A program made the position numbers and the translations under genes. Shown here in pieces: positions 54,141-62,558 of a stretch of 64,000 nt of DNA (within the stretch, counting starts at the first letter, position 1; the number at the start of each line of letters is the position of its first letter). Under the pieces are notes generated by a model. That model made no database searches. It was given only the letters and a program-made list of their open reading frames with translations, and was not told the origin of the DNA. This DNA comes from Agromyces ramosus (lineage in GTDB: Bacteria > Actinomycetota > Actinomycetes > Actinomycetales > Microbacteriaceae). Where the stretch lies: positions 1,674,001-1,738,000 of the forward strand of contig NZ_JAUSYY010000001.1 in NCBI RefSeq assembly GCF_030817175.1. The letters run 5' to 3'.

Positions 54141-54764
54141 TTGACCCTGTTCGACACGACGCGCCGTCGGCACAGCCGGCGTGTTCTCGCCGCAGCTCTC
54201 GTCGTCTTCCTTCTCATCGGACTGACGCTCGGCGTTCTGGTCGGCCTTCACGCCCTCGGCGCACGCGGACTGTCCGGTGACGCTCTGCCCGGTGCTCTCC
54301 AAGGCCAAGACTCCGCAGCGTTCGGCGTCGACGACGGATACATCGAGGAAGGCGAGTCGGTTTCGCCGTTCGCAGACGAACTGCCCGCGATTGCACGGCT
54401 CGAACCAGGGTTGCGTGCGGCGATGCAGGACGCGGCCCGAGCCGCGATCGCAGAGGACGTCGAGTTCGTCGTGACGAATGGATGGCGTAGCGCCGCCTAC
54501 CAGAAAGTACTGCTGGACGCCGCCATCGCGGAGTACGGCAGTGAGGAGGAGGCGAGACGATTCGTCTCCACGCCCGAGACGTCGAAGCACGTCACCGGTG
54601 AAGCGGTCGATATCGGCCGGACGGATGCGAACAGCTGGCTGAGTCAGCACGGCTCCGACTACGGCCTCTGCCAGACGTATGCCAACGAGATGTGGCATTT
54701 CGAACTGGCGACGACGCCGGGCGGGGAATGTCCCGCACAGTTGAGCGATGCGAGCGCGGGGTGA
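54141..54764 (+). CDS. D-alanyl-D-alanine carboxypeptidase-like (VanY, M15B) membrane-anchored peptidase
   Basis: A 207-residue protein. Residues ~14-36 form a signal anchor (RRVLAAALVVFLLIGLTLGVLVGL), and the catalytic part has VVTNGWRSAAYQ, SKHVTGEAVDIG (zinc His and Asp) and YANEMWHFEL (zinc His). This is the M15 family D,D-carboxypeptidase that trims peptidoglycan peptides. The TTG at 54141 is the only in-frame start before the catalytic part, with GGGGGAG about 12 nt upstream. It overlaps the next small gene by GTGA. Confidence 0.85.
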   Translation: MTLFDTTRRRHSRRVLAAALVVFLLIGLTLGVLVGLHALGARGLSGDALPGALQGQDSAAFGVDDGYIEEGESVSPFADELPAIARLEPGLRAAMQDAARAAIAEDVEFVVTNGWRSAAYQKVLLDAAIAEYGSEEEARRFVSTPETSKHVTGEAVDIGRTDANSWLSQHGSDYGLCQTYANEMWHFELATTPGGECPAQLSDASAG

Positions 54765-54952
54765 CACCGCAACTCGACCCGAACGCATCGCAGCCTCGGC
54801 CATGGGCTCGGGCTGTCCGGGCGCTGGCTTTCATCGGCGCCGTTCTCGCCTTGTCGGCTGCAGCGATGGTGCTCGTCGTCGTCCTGGGCTGCCTCACCCT
54901 CACCCCGTCGCTCGGAATCCTCGGTGGCATCGCATCCGAGTTGCTCCCGTGA
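54761..54952 (+). CDS. Small membrane protein (hypothetical)
   Basis: A 63-residue protein with one or two helices (AFIGAVLALSAAAMVLVVVLGCLTLTPSLGILGGIASELL). The GTG at 54761 overlaps the peptidase stop as GTGA, which supports expression, and GCGGGG precedes. No family is known. It might cooperate with the peptidase in the wall, an idea based only on the overlap. Confidence 0.5.
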   Translation: MTPQLDPNASQPRPWARAVRALAFIGAVLALSAAAMVLVVVLGCLTLTPSLGILGGIASELLP

Positions 54953-54957
54953 AGTGA

Positions 54958-55071
54958 GCTCGTCGGTGGCGCGAGGCGCGTTTCGGCGACGAGTACCGGC
55001 GCTATCGCTCGGCGGTGCGGTGCTGGTGCCCGAGACTCAACGGGTTCACCGCCGAGGCCGTCGGCCGGTAG
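54958..55071 (+). pseudogene. Remnant of an isoprenylcysteine-carboxyl-methyltransferase-like protein
   Basis: This 37-codon open frame reads ARRWREARFGDEYRRYR... followed by CWCPRL and a stop. Its pattern, (R)FGxxYRxYR then W-PR, is the highly typical C-terminal end of membrane isoprenylcysteine methyltransferase/phospholipid methyltransferase proteins. No start codon or membrane part is present, because an in-frame stop precedes it at 54955-54957. It is probably the tail of a degraded gene. The remaining gap to 55166 is empty. Confidence 0.5.
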
Positions 55072-55166
55072 CTGACAAGCACGCGTGGAGTTGCACCTGT
55101 TCCGTCGGAACTGCGCACATGCCAGTCGGGTCAGTCAAGTCGGCATGACTCGTTGCAGCCGCAGGA

Positions 55167-55775
55167 TCAGCCCTCCGCGACCGATTGCAGGTAGGCCACG
55201 AGGCTCCGCTCGAGCTCGCGCATGAGCGCGGCGCGCTCGGCGTCGGGCGCGCCGACGATCAAGGGCATGAGTCCCTGCACCATGTGCATGACGACGAGCA
55301 CCGTGCGTTCGAGGTCGCCGCCGTCGAGTTGCGGCAGGAGGCGCGCGACTCCAGCGCGGATGCGCCCGTGAAGGTTCTCCCTGACGGGGGCGACCGCCTC
55401 GCGCATGCTCGCCGGCATGTCGGTGCGTGCGAAGAGCGCCTTGTAGCCGGGGTTCGCCCGGTTGAACTCGACGATGGGCACGATGGTCGCGTGCACGGCG
55501 GACTCGAGGGTCGGCGGCTCGACGCCACCCGTGCCGAGCTCGACGCCGCTCAGCTGCTCGGCATATCGTTCGGACAGCGCGTTCGCGATGTCCTCCTTGT
55601 TCTTGAAGAACTGGTAGAGGGAGCCCGGCGAGATGCCGGCTCGCGCGGCGATCGCATTCGTCGTGGCGGACTCGTAGCCGAGGTCGCCGAAGGTCTCGGC
55701 CGCCGCGAGCAGGATCAGGTCGATCCGCGCGCGACCGCGGGCCTGCCGCTTCGTTTCTTGGGAATCCGCTGACAT
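55167..55775 (-). CDS. TetR family transcriptional regulator
   Basis: A 202-residue repressor: the helix-turn-helix RARIDLILLAAAETFGDLGYESATTNAIAARAGISPGSLYQFFKNKEDI is complete, and the C-terminal helical ligand domain follows. The start ATG at 55775 has TGGAG upstream; the GTG at 55799 is an alternative. It is divergent from the MMPL transporter with two palindromic sites between, so it likely represses that gene and itself. Confidence 0.9.
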   Translation of the reverse strand: MSADSQETKRQARGRARIDLILLAAAETFGDLGYESATTNAIAARAGISPGSLYQFFKNKEDIANALSERYAEQLSGVELGTGGVEPPTLESAVHATIVPIVEFNRANPGYKALFARTDMPASMREAVAPVRENLHGRIRAGVARLLPQLDGGDLERTVLVVMHMVQGLMPLIVGAPDAERAALMRELERSLVAYLQSVAEG

Positions 55776-55797
55776 CGCACTCCATACGTCGACAAAC

Positions 55798-55836
55798 ACG
55801 AGTAATTACTCGTATTCTTTGGCGACTACTTACTCG
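55798..55836. promoter_or_regulatory. Two TetR-type operators between tetR and MMPL genes
   Basis: A perfect 16-bp palindrome ACGAGTAATTACTCGT (55798-55813) and a second copy CGACTACTTACTCG (55823-55836), which matches the first core at 12 of 14 bases. Centres are 24 bp apart. Located in the 83-bp divergent gap, they suit a TetR dimer pair on one face of the DNA. Confidence 0.75.
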
Positions 55837-55858
55837 CATATTCTAGGTGAGGTTCGAC

Positions 55859-58087
55859 GTGATCGCCCGTGTGGTGTCCAGGTTCCCCAAGTCCGTCGTC
55901 GCGGCATCCGTTGCCGTGTTCATCGTGTTCGCGGCGCTCGCCGCCACCGCCATCGAGTCGCTCTCGCTCAATCGCTACGACGCACCGGGCTCGGAGTCGG
56001 TCATGGCGCGTGAGCTCCTCGCGGAGCGCTTCAACACGAGCAGCCCGAACATCGCCGTGCTCGTCGAAGCGAAGCAGGGCGACGTCGACGATGCCGACGT
56101 CGCCGCGGCCGGAGCGGGGCTCACCGAGCAGATCGCGGCCTTCGATGGCGTCGAGGATGCCTGGTCGTACTGGTCGCCCGACGGTCCGGCGAGCCTCGCG
56201 AGCAACGAGCGCGACTCCGCGCTGATCCTCGCCTGGGCCGGCGGCGACGCCGATCACGTGCGCGGCGAACTCCTGCCCGCACTCGAGGCGGAGGTCATCG
56301 CGGGTGCCGACGATGGGGCCATCGCCGTGCAGCTCGGCGGCAGCGACGAGGTGTTCCGAGCCGTTGCCGAGCAGGCGCGAACCGACTTCCTCCGTGCCGA
56401 GCTCATCATCCTGCCGCTCGTCATCGGGCTGCTCTGGCTCGTCTACCGGAGGTTGAGCGCCGCGCTCGTCACGATGGCCGTCGGGCTCTTCTCGGTCGCC
56501 GGCACGCTCGCAATCCTGCGAATCGTGTCGGAGTTCACCGACATCTCGACTTTCGCGTCGAACATCGCGCTCGTCATGGGCATCGGCCTCGGCGTCGACT
56601 ATGGGCTCTTCATGACCTACCGTTTCCGGGAGGAGCTCGCCGCCGGCCGCGAGGTCGCCGACGCGGTCCGAGCCGCAGTGCACGCGGCCGGGCGCACGAT
56701 CGTCTTCAGTGGCGCCACGGTCGCGGCGGCGCTCGCCGTGCTCTTCGTGTTCCCGTTCCCATTCCTCTCGTCGTTCGCCTACGCAGGCATCGCTGTGGTC
56801 GTGACCGCGGTCATCGGCTCGACGGTGCTGCTCCCGGCCGCGCTGCGGTTGTTGGGACACCGGGTCGCGCGGCCCGAGCGGGCGGCGTCGGCCGGCACGG
56901 CCGTGGCGGCACCCGAGCAGGGTTTCTGGTACCGCACCGCGACGCGCGTCATGCGCCGTCCCGCACTCGCGGGCGGGCTCGGGCTCGTCGTGCTGCTCGC
57001 CCTCGGGGCGCCGGCGCTCGCAACGAACTTCGGCCCGCCCGACGATCGGATCCTGCGCGCGACGCAACCGGTCCGCGCGATGTACGACACGATCCGGTCG
57101 GACTTCGCTGCGGAGGACGCCGACGCCGTCTACATCGTGACCGAGTCGGCGACGGATGCCGCGATCGCAGCGTACGCCGAATCCGCCTCACGGCTCGACG
57201 GCATCGAGCGCGTCGATGCCGCGACCGGCGCGTACGTCGACGGTGAGCGCATCGGCGACCCCGGGCCGTTCGGTGCCGACCGCTTCGGCGACGGTGACGC
57301 CGCATGGATCGCCGTGCTCCCGACGACCGAGCGACTCGCCGCCGACCCGATCGACCTCGTCAGCGACATCCGTGCCCTCGATGCGCCGTTCGACGCGATC
57401 GTCGGCGGCTACCCCGCCGAGCTCGCCGACTATCGCGCCGGCGTCCTCGAGCGCTTCCCGCTCGTCGCGGGGCTCGTCCTGCTCGTCACCTTCGTCATGC
57501 TCTTCCTCATGACGGGCAGCATCGTCGCACCGCTCAAGGCCTCGATCCTGAACCTCCTGTCGCTCTCGGTGATGTTCGGGGTGCTCGTCTGGGGGTTCCA
57601 GGAGGGCGGCCTCAGCGGCATCCTCGGATTCGCGCCGACCGGCACGATCGAGCCGAGCATCCCGCTCCTCATGTTCTGCATCGCGTACGGGCTCTCGATG
57701 GACTACGAGGTCTTCCTCCTCGCCCGCATCAAGGAGGACTACGACCGCACGGGCGATGTCGTCGCCTCGGTGCCGCGTGGCATCGCACGCTCGGCGCCAC
57801 TCGTGAGCGCCGCCGCGCTGATCCTCGCGATCTCATTCGCCGTCTACGCGACGAGCGAGGTGACCTTCCTCCAGCAGCTCGGCATCGGCATGGCCCTTGC
57901 GGTAGTCGTCGACGCCACCATCATCCGCGGGGTGCTCGTGCCAGCGTTCATGCGCCTGGCCGGACGCGCCAATTGGTGGGCGCCGCCGTTCCTCCGCCGC
58001 TTCCACGACCGCTTCGGGTGGCGTGAGGAGCCGGAGCTCGCGGACATCGCCGCACCGGCGCGCGCGACGGCGGAGGCGTTGTCATGA
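55859..58087 (+). CDS. MMPL family RND-like transporter
   Basis: A 742-residue transporter with two repeats, each a large extracytoplasmic loop and a six-helix bundle. The conserved loop GIGLGVDYGLFMTYRFREEL and GLSMDYEVFLLARIKEDYDRTGD carry the Asp-Tyr proton-relay pairs (GxDY). Mycobacterial MmpL proteins export lipids or siderophores; this shorter type is common in actinobacteria for drug or lipid efflux. The GTG at 55859 has GAGG 6 nt upstream. It is under the adjacent TetR by position, and its stop overlaps an SDR remnant (ATGA). Confidence 0.9.
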   Translation: MIARVVSRFPKSVVAASVAVFIVFAALAATAIESLSLNRYDAPGSESVMARELLAERFNTSSPNIAVLVEAKQGDVDDADVAAAGAGLTEQIAAFDGVEDAWSYWSPDGPASLASNERDSALILAWAGGDADHVRGELLPALEAEVIAGADDGAIAVQLGGSDEVFRAVAEQARTDFLRAELIILPLVIGLLWLVYRRLSAALVTMAVGLFSVAGTLAILRIVSEFTDISTFASNIALVMGIGLGVDYGLFMTYRFREELAAGREVADAVRAAVHAAGRTIVFSGATVAAALAVLFVFPFPFLSSFAYAGIAVVVTAVIGSTVLLPAALRLLGHRVARPERAASAGTAVAAPEQGFWYRTATRVMRRPALAGGLGLVVLLALGAPALATNFGPPDDRILRATQPVRAMYDTIRSDFAAEDADAVYIVTESATDAAIAAYAESASRLDGIERVDAATGAYVDGERIGDPGPFGADRFGDGDAAWIAVLPTTERLAADPIDLVSDIRALDAPFDAIVGGYPAELADYRAGVLERFPLVAGLVLLVTFVMLFLMTGSIVAPLKASILNLLSLSVMFGVLVWGFQEGGLSGILGFAPTGTIEPSIPLLMFCIAYGLSMDYEVFLLARIKEDYDRTGDVVASVPRGIARSAPLVSAAALILAISFAVYATSEVTFLQQLGIGMALAVVVDATIIRGVLVPAFMRLAGRANWWAPPFLRRFHDRFGWREEPELADIAAPARATAEALS

Positions 58088-58224
58088 GCCGGCCCATCCT
58101 CGCGACCGGGGCGGCATCCGGTCTCGGGCTCGAGGTGTCGCGCGAGCGCCTCGCTCGCGGGTGGCACGTCAACGGGCACTCTCCGAAGTCTTGGAGCTCG
58201 ACCCGAACGGGCAGGATCTGGTAG
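58084..58224 (+). pseudogene. Truncated short-chain dehydrogenase (SDR) gene
   Basis: The ATG at 58084 overlaps the MMPL stop. The 46-codon frame starts MSRPILATGAASGLGLEVSRE, with the glycine-rich NAD-binding motif TGAASGLG, and then after about residue 33 (LARGWHVNG) turns into unrelated text and stops at 58224. A real SDR is about 230-250 residues. The break at about 58180 joins sequence of other origin, so this is a gene cut by deletion or rearrangement. Confidence 0.7.
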
Positions 58225-58754
58225 GAGACGCCTTCTCCGTTCGGCGGTGGGATGCGCGCCTCTATGAGTGAACCGTCAGCCTGCTCGAGCGTTACTTCGT
58301 TCAGCTCTGGGAAGCCGCGCCCACTGCCGCGACCCACGACGCGCCGTATTACTGCCTGGGTTGGTGCTTCCACCGACGCACCGCTCTCGCGGCTCCGATC
58401 AACGTCAGGAGGGCGCAGTGCCCGGTGCCCTCACGGCGTCGGTCATGGCCCCGATAGTACATCTGGCCATGAGACCGTCACATCTCGTGAGTGCGTCGCC
58501 GCGAGCGCATCGTGCGAGCGACGGTGGCCGGTGTCGATCGCTGATCGGGCGCGCCTGTCGGCTGGCTCGCCCGATGAATACGCCTACGCGAGCTCGCCTT
58601 ATGCAAAGCGGCTGTAGCGGCCATCATCCGTCTCAGAGGCTTCAATTCTCGACCACTGTCAACTTGCCAAGTGCGTGACAAGTCATCGAGAAAATGACAG
58701 GTTGCGCGAGAACCTACACTGCCGGCACCGCGCGAACTCGGGTTCGATCTCGGC
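58225..58754. other. Gene debris and spacer without a recognisable gene
   Basis: 530 bp with only short frames. A minus-strand stretch (58175-58373) reads GFPELNEVTLEQADGS...ARIPPPNGEGVSYQIL, while the plus strand gives SLLERYFVQLWEAAPT (from about 58272) and LSEVLELDPNGQDLVGDAF; which frame was ever coding cannot be told. GC drops near 58610-58740. I see no tRNA, repeat, integrase or insertion sequence. It looks like remnants next to the broken SDR gene. Confidence 0.4.
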
Positions 58755-60128
58755 CTACACCTGCACCATGTCGGTGAACCGGGAGAAGTGTCCGTGGAAC
58801 GCGACCGTGATGGTGCGCGTGGGGCCGTTACGGTGCTTGGCCACGATGAGGTCGGCCTCGCCCGCTCGCGGGCTGTCGCGCTCGTAGGCGCTCTCGCGGT
58901 GCAGCAGGATCACCATGTCGGCGTCTTGCTCGATCGAGCCAGACTCTCGCAAGTCGCTCAGGGCCGGCATCTTGTCGGCGCGCTGCTCAGGGCCACGGTT
59001 CAGCTGCGACAGCGCGATGACCGGCACCTGGAGCTCTTTGGCGAGCAGCTTCAGCGCCCGCGAGAACTCGGAGACCTCCTGCTGGCGGCTCTCGACGCGC
59101 TTGCCGCTCGTCATGAGCTGCAGGTAGTCGATGACGACCATCTTCAGGCCCACGCGCTGCTTGAGCCGGCGGCACTTCGCGCGGATCTCGACGAGGGTCA
59201 TGTTGGGGGAGTCGTCGATGTAGAGCGGTGCATCGTTGATGCGGCCTCGCGTGGCCGCGATCGTGGTCCAGTCGCGCGAGTCGACCGTGCCCTTGCGCAT
59301 GCTCTGCAGCGGCACCGATGCCTCGGCCGAGAGCAGACGCATGGCGATCTCGCTCTTGCCCATCTCGAGTGAGAAGAAGACCGAGGGCAGGTCGTGGGTG
59401 ATCGAAGCCGCGCGGGCGAAGTCGAGGGCGAGGGTCGACTTTCCCATGGCGGGGCGCGCGGCGACGATGATCATCTGACCGGGGTGGAAGCCGTTGGTCA
59501 GGTCGTCGAGGTCGGCGAACCCCGTCGGCACGCCGGTGAACTTGCCGTCGGTGTGCGCTGCCGCCTCGATCTCGTCGAACGCGGCGGTGACCGCCTCCGA
59601 GAGCGGCACGTAGTCTTCGGTCTCGACCGAGCCGGTGACCGAGTAGATCTCGGCCTGGGCGTTGTTGACGAGATCGGTAACCTCGCCCTCGCCGGCGTAC
59701 CCCATCTGGACGATGCGGGTGCCGGCCTCGACGAGACGCCGGAGCAGTGCGCGCTCGGCCACGATCGACGCGTAGAAGCCCGCGTTCGCCGCGGTGGGCA
59801 CGAGGCTCGTGAGGTTGTGGAGGTACTCGACCCCGCCGGCCCGCTGGAGATCGCCGGTCTTCGTGAGCTCGTCGGTGACGGCGATGACATCGGTGGGTTC
59901 GCCGTGCGAGTAGAGGGTGAGGATCGCGTTGAAGATCACCTCGTGCTTCGGCACGTAGAAGTCGACGCCGCGCACCGTCTCGACCACGTCGGCGACGGCG
60001 TCTTTCGAGAGCATCATGCCGCCGAGTGCGCTCTGCTCGGCGAGGAGATCGTGCGGAGGCACCCGTTCGCCTCGCCGGGCGCCGCCATCGTCGTGCGGTT
60101 CAGCGAGCCCGATGTGCGCGATCGACAA
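58755..60128 (-). CDS. dnaB: Replicative DNA helicase
   Basis: A 457-residue hexameric helicase. The N-terminal domain has LLAEQSALGGMMLSKDAVADVVE. The RecA-like domain has Walker A ARPAMGKST (K230), Walker B MVVIDYLQLM, SQLNRGPEQRADKMPALSDLRESGSIEQDADMV and the final KHRNGPTRTI loop. No intein is present. The start is TTG at 60128, with GGAGG 6 nt upstream; an ATG is missing in the right place, and this start gives the usual length. It is downstream of rplI with a 492-bp gap. Confidence 0.93.
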   Translation of the reverse strand: MSIAHIGLAEPHDDGGARRGERVPPHDLLAEQSALGGMMLSKDAVADVVETVRGVDFYVPKHEVIFNAILTLYSHGEPTDVIAVTDELTKTGDLQRAGGVEYLHNLTSLVPTAANAGFYASIVAERALLRRLVEAGTRIVQMGYAGEGEVTDLVNNAQAEIYSVTGSVETEDYVPLSEAVTAAFDEIEAAAHTDGKFTGVPTGFADLDDLTNGFHPGQMIIVAARPAMGKSTLALDFARAASITHDLPSVFFSLEMGKSEIAMRLLSAEASVPLQSMRKGTVDSRDWTTIAATRGRINDAPLYIDDSPNMTLVEIRAKCRRLKQRVGLKMVVIDYLQLMTSGKRVESRQQEVSEFSRALKLLAKELQVPVIALSQLNRGPEQRADKMPALSDLRESGSIEQDADMVILLHRESAYERDSPRAGEADLIVAKHRNGPTRTITVAFHGHFSRFTDMVQV

Positions 60129-60263
60129 CTGCAACCTCCGATTCGGCTCCGACGGGTGAGCGACCCGCGCCCACACCTCAGTGTGGTGGGACCCACTGAT
60201 AGTGGGGTTCCGACCGGAGTGACACACGGGGTGGAAGGGACGCGGCTTCACGATAGGGAAGCC

Positions 60264-60474
60264 TGATCCACAGCACAACCTCGCCTGTGGATAACTCTGG
60301 GGAGAATCTGGGCGAAACGCCGACGAAGGTGTGCACTCAGCCTGTGGACAACTGTGGAAATAGTGTGAATTACACGAGTTGAATTCTGCGTTCACCTGCG
60401 ATTTTGTGTTTCCACACCTGTGAGTGAAAAGTTCTTCAGGATGGGATGTCAAGCAAGTGTCATCCTGTGCACAA
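60264..60474. promoter_or_regulatory. Cluster of DnaA-box-like sites upstream of dnaB
   Basis: The 492-bp gap 60129-60620 holds TGATCCACA (60264-60272), TGTGGATAA (60286-60294, perfect DnaA box TTATCCACA on the minus strand), TGTGGACAA (60343-60351, one mismatch), TGTGGAAAT (60353-60361), TTTCCACAC (60409-60417) and TGTGCACAA (60466-60474). Between 60355 and 60415 the sequence is AT-richer than its surroundings. They could regulate dnaB or titrate DnaA. The other part of the gap (60129-60263) shows no clear feature. Confidence 0.6.
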
Positions 60475-60572
60475 CCATGTGAGGGAAACGCGGCCCTAGA
60501 CTTGCGCGCTGCTGCCTTCCGGGTGTAGGCGCAGCGGCCCAAAACGGCTGCGACAAGCCGGGGACGACGAGA

Positions 60573-60604
60573 ACGGCGGCCCGGGCCGAAGCCCGAACCG
60601 CCGT
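60573..60604 (-). terminator. Terminator after rplI
   Basis: ACGGCGG (60573-60579) and CCGCCGT (60598-60604) pair around an inner GGGC-CGAA-GCCC stem, so a long hairpin forms 16 bp after the rplI stop on the minus strand. This closes the rpsF-ssb-rpsR-rplI operon, so dnaB has its own promoter. Confidence 0.7.
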
Positions 60605-60620
60605 CGTCTGCGTCTGCGAA

Positions 60621-61073
60621 CTACTTCGCTGCGACCACCTGGAGGGTGATCGTCGCGGAGACCTCGTCGTGCAGACGAATAGTCGCCTCGTGCTCGCCGA
60701 TCGACTTGATGGGGGTCGGGATCTCGATCTTGCGACGGTCGAGCTCGCCGAGACCGGCGGCCTTGACCGCGTTCGCGACATCCGCCGTCTTCACCGAACC
60801 GAAGAGACGGCCGCCGAGGCCAGCCTTCACGGACAGCTTGACCTTGCTCGACTCGAGCTTGGCCTTGAGGGCCTGCACGTCTTCGAGCGAGTGCAGCTCG
60901 CGAGCCGCGCGAGCGGCCTTGATCTGCTCGACCTGCTTCTGGCCGCCGCGCGACCACGCCACGGCGAAGCCCTGCGGAACCAGGTAGTTGCGTGCGTAGC
61001 CGCTCTTGACCTCGACCACGTCGCCGGCGGTGCCGAGGCCGGTGACCTCGTGCGTGAGAATAACCTTTGCCAT
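60621..61073 (-). CDS. rplI: 50S ribosomal protein L9
   Basis: A 150-residue protein, [37 protein letters not shown] at the N-terminus (first rRNA-binding domain), then a long connecting helix and the C-terminal domain ([23 protein letters not shown]). It binds 23S rRNA near L1 stalk. It is the fourth gene of the operon, 11 bp after rpsR, and is followed by a terminator. Confidence 0.96.
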   Translation of the reverse strand: MAKVILTHEVTGLGTAGDVVEVKSGYARNYLVPQGFAVAWSRGGQKQVEQIKAARAARELHSLEDVQALKAKLESSKVKLSVKAGLGGRLFGSVKTADVANAVKAAGLGELDRRKIEIPTPIKSIGEHEATIRLHDEVSATITLQVVAAK

Positions 61074-61084
61074 TGTCGTGCTCC

Positions 61085-61345
61085 TTAGCGGCCGGAGCCC
61101 GAGTAGGGCAGAAGCGCCATCTCGCGTGCGTTCTTGACGGCACGGGCGATGAGTCGCTGCTCCTGCACGGAGACACCGGTGATGCGACGGGCGCGGATCT
61201 TTCCGCGCTCCGAGATGAACTTGCGCAGGGTGGCGACGTCCTTGTAGTCGATCACGCCGACCTTGATGGACTTCGCCGGGGCGGCGTTCTTCGCGCCCTT
61301 CCCGCGGGTCGGCTTGCGGCGGTCGCCGCTGCTCTTTCCAGCCAT
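61085..61345 (-). CDS. rpsR: 30S ribosomal protein S18, zinc-independent form
   Basis: An 86-residue basic protein with [53 protein letters not shown], the complete S18 core. No cysteine is present, so it is the zinc-free form, like L28, L33 and S14 in this window. It binds S6 on the 30S platform. Gap of 75 bp after ssb, then 11 bp to rplI. Confidence 0.96.
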   Translation of the reverse strand: MAGKSSGDRRKPTRGKGAKNAAPAKSIKVGVIDYKDVATLRKFISERGKIRARRITGVSVQEQRLIARAVKNAREMALLPYSGSGR

Positions 61346-61420
61346 TGTTGTTCCTGTCTATTGAAATCGATGTGCGATCGGAGCTCCGGCTGGGGGCATC
61401 CGATCGCCGGCACTCAGGCC

Positions 61421-61942
61421 TTAGAAGGGGGTCTCGTCGCCGTAGTTCGTACCGGGGGCGTTCCAGACGTCGCCGCCGCTGCCCGACTGGGCTGCAGCGG
61501 GCGCGCTGGGCGACCAGGCCTCGTCGGACGAGCCGCCCCCGAAGGAGCCGCCTCCGACGGCGCCGGCGCCACGGTTCGACTGGGCACGCGTCACGGTCGC
61601 GGTGGCGTAGCGCAGGCTCGGGCCGATCTCGTCGACCTCGAGCTCCATGGTGGTGCGCTTCTCGCCTTCCTTGGTCTCGTAGGAACGCTGCTTGAGACGC
61701 CCGGAAGCGATGACCCGGGAACCCTTGGTGAGTGAACCCGCGACGTGCTCGGCGAATTCACGCCAGACGCTCGCGCGCAGGAACAGCGCTTCACCGTCTT
61801 TCCACTCGTTCGCCTGACGGTCGAACGTACGAGGAGTGGATGCGATGGTGAAGTTGGCAACCGCGAGTCCGTTCTGCGTGTAACGCAGCTCGGGATCTGC
61901 AGTGAGGTTGCCCACCACGGTGATGATGGTCTCGCCGGCCAT
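61421..61942 (-). CDS. ssb: Single-stranded DNA-binding protein
   Basis: A 173-residue protein: OB fold with [87 protein letters not shown], a Gly/Ser-rich linker and the acidic tip DETPF that binds replication partners. It coats single-stranded DNA during replication and repair. It lies 5 bp after rpsF, as in most bacteria. Confidence 0.96.
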   Translation of the reverse strand: MAGETIITVVGNLTADPELRYTQNGLAVANFTIASTPRTFDRQANEWKDGEALFLRASVWREFAEHVAGSLTKGSRVIASGRLKQRSYETKEGEKRTTMELEVDEIGPSLRYATATVTRAQSNRGAGAVGGGSFGGGSSDEAWSPSAPAAAQSGSGGDVWNAPGTNYGDETPF

Positions 61943-61947
61943 GGGGA

Positions 61948-62367
61948 CTAGGCGTCCTTCGTGGCCGCGGCAGGGGCGGCAGCTGCAGCAGCAGCCTTGG
62001 CACCGGCCTTGGCGGAAGCGGCGGCCTTCTTCGCGGCCTTCTCTTCCTGAGCCTTCGCGTGAGCGGCGACCTGTGCGATCGCCTCTTCGGCGCGGAGCAC
62101 CTTCGTGCGCATGACGGCCTCGCTGAGGTTCAGCTGGCGGTCGAGCTCGTTGGTGGTCTTGGACTCAGCGGTGAAGTCGACGACGGCGTAGATGCCCTCG
62201 GTCTTCTTGTTGATCTCGTAAGCCAGACGACGACGTCCCCAGATGTCGACCTTGTCGACGGTGCCGCCATCATTCCTGATGACGTTGAGGAACTTGTCAA
62301 GGCTGGGAGCAACGGTGCGCTCATCGATCTCCGGATCGAGAATTACCATCAGCTCGTACTGGTGCAT
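61948..62367 (-). CDS. rpsF: 30S ribosomal protein S6
   Basis: A 139-residue protein with [23 protein letters not shown] at the start and [34 protein letters not shown], plus an Ala/Lys-rich C-terminal extension of ~40 residues ([17 protein letters not shown]) that is common in actinobacteria. It pairs with S18. AAGGAGGTGG stands well before the ATG at 62367. First gene of the operon; a hairpin lies in its leader. Confidence 0.96.
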   Translation of the reverse strand: MHQYELMVILDPEIDERTVAPSLDKFLNVIRNDGGTVDKVDIWGRRRLAYEINKKTEGIYAVVDFTAESKTTNELDRQLNLSEAVMRTKVLRAEEAIAQVAAHAKAQEEKAAKKAAASAKAGAKAAAAAAAPAAATKDA

Positions 62368-62396
62368 GACTAACCCACCTCCTTCGGACTCAAACG

Positions 62397-62415
62397 GCTG
62401 CAGTCTTTCTGCAGC
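62397..62415 (-). promoter_or_regulatory. Leader hairpin of the rpsF operon
   Basis: GCTGCAG (62397-62403) and CTGCAGC (62409-62415) form a perfect 7-bp stem with the loop AAAGA, 30 nt upstream of the rpsF start. In other bacteria the S6:S18 complex binds a leader structure of this operon with a CCG element; here a CCG follows the stem (minus strand, about 62395-62397). Binding is inferred. Confidence 0.45.
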
Positions 62416-62558
62416 AGGAGGGTTGTGCATACGTTGCGAGTGGAGGCCGCACTACGGCACACGGGCAACCTCGTAAGTGTAGCGGATGCCCCGCCCGCAC
62501 ACCATTCGGTGCTGAGGATGCCTCGCAGCCGCCACGCGTGCGGTGAGCGAGCGCGGCG

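Noticed and set aside
60129..60620. The chromosome origin oriC itself
   Set aside because: dnaA, dnaN, rpmH and rnpA are not in the window, and the number of perfect DnaA boxes is only one; the cluster is reported as a candidate control or titration site.
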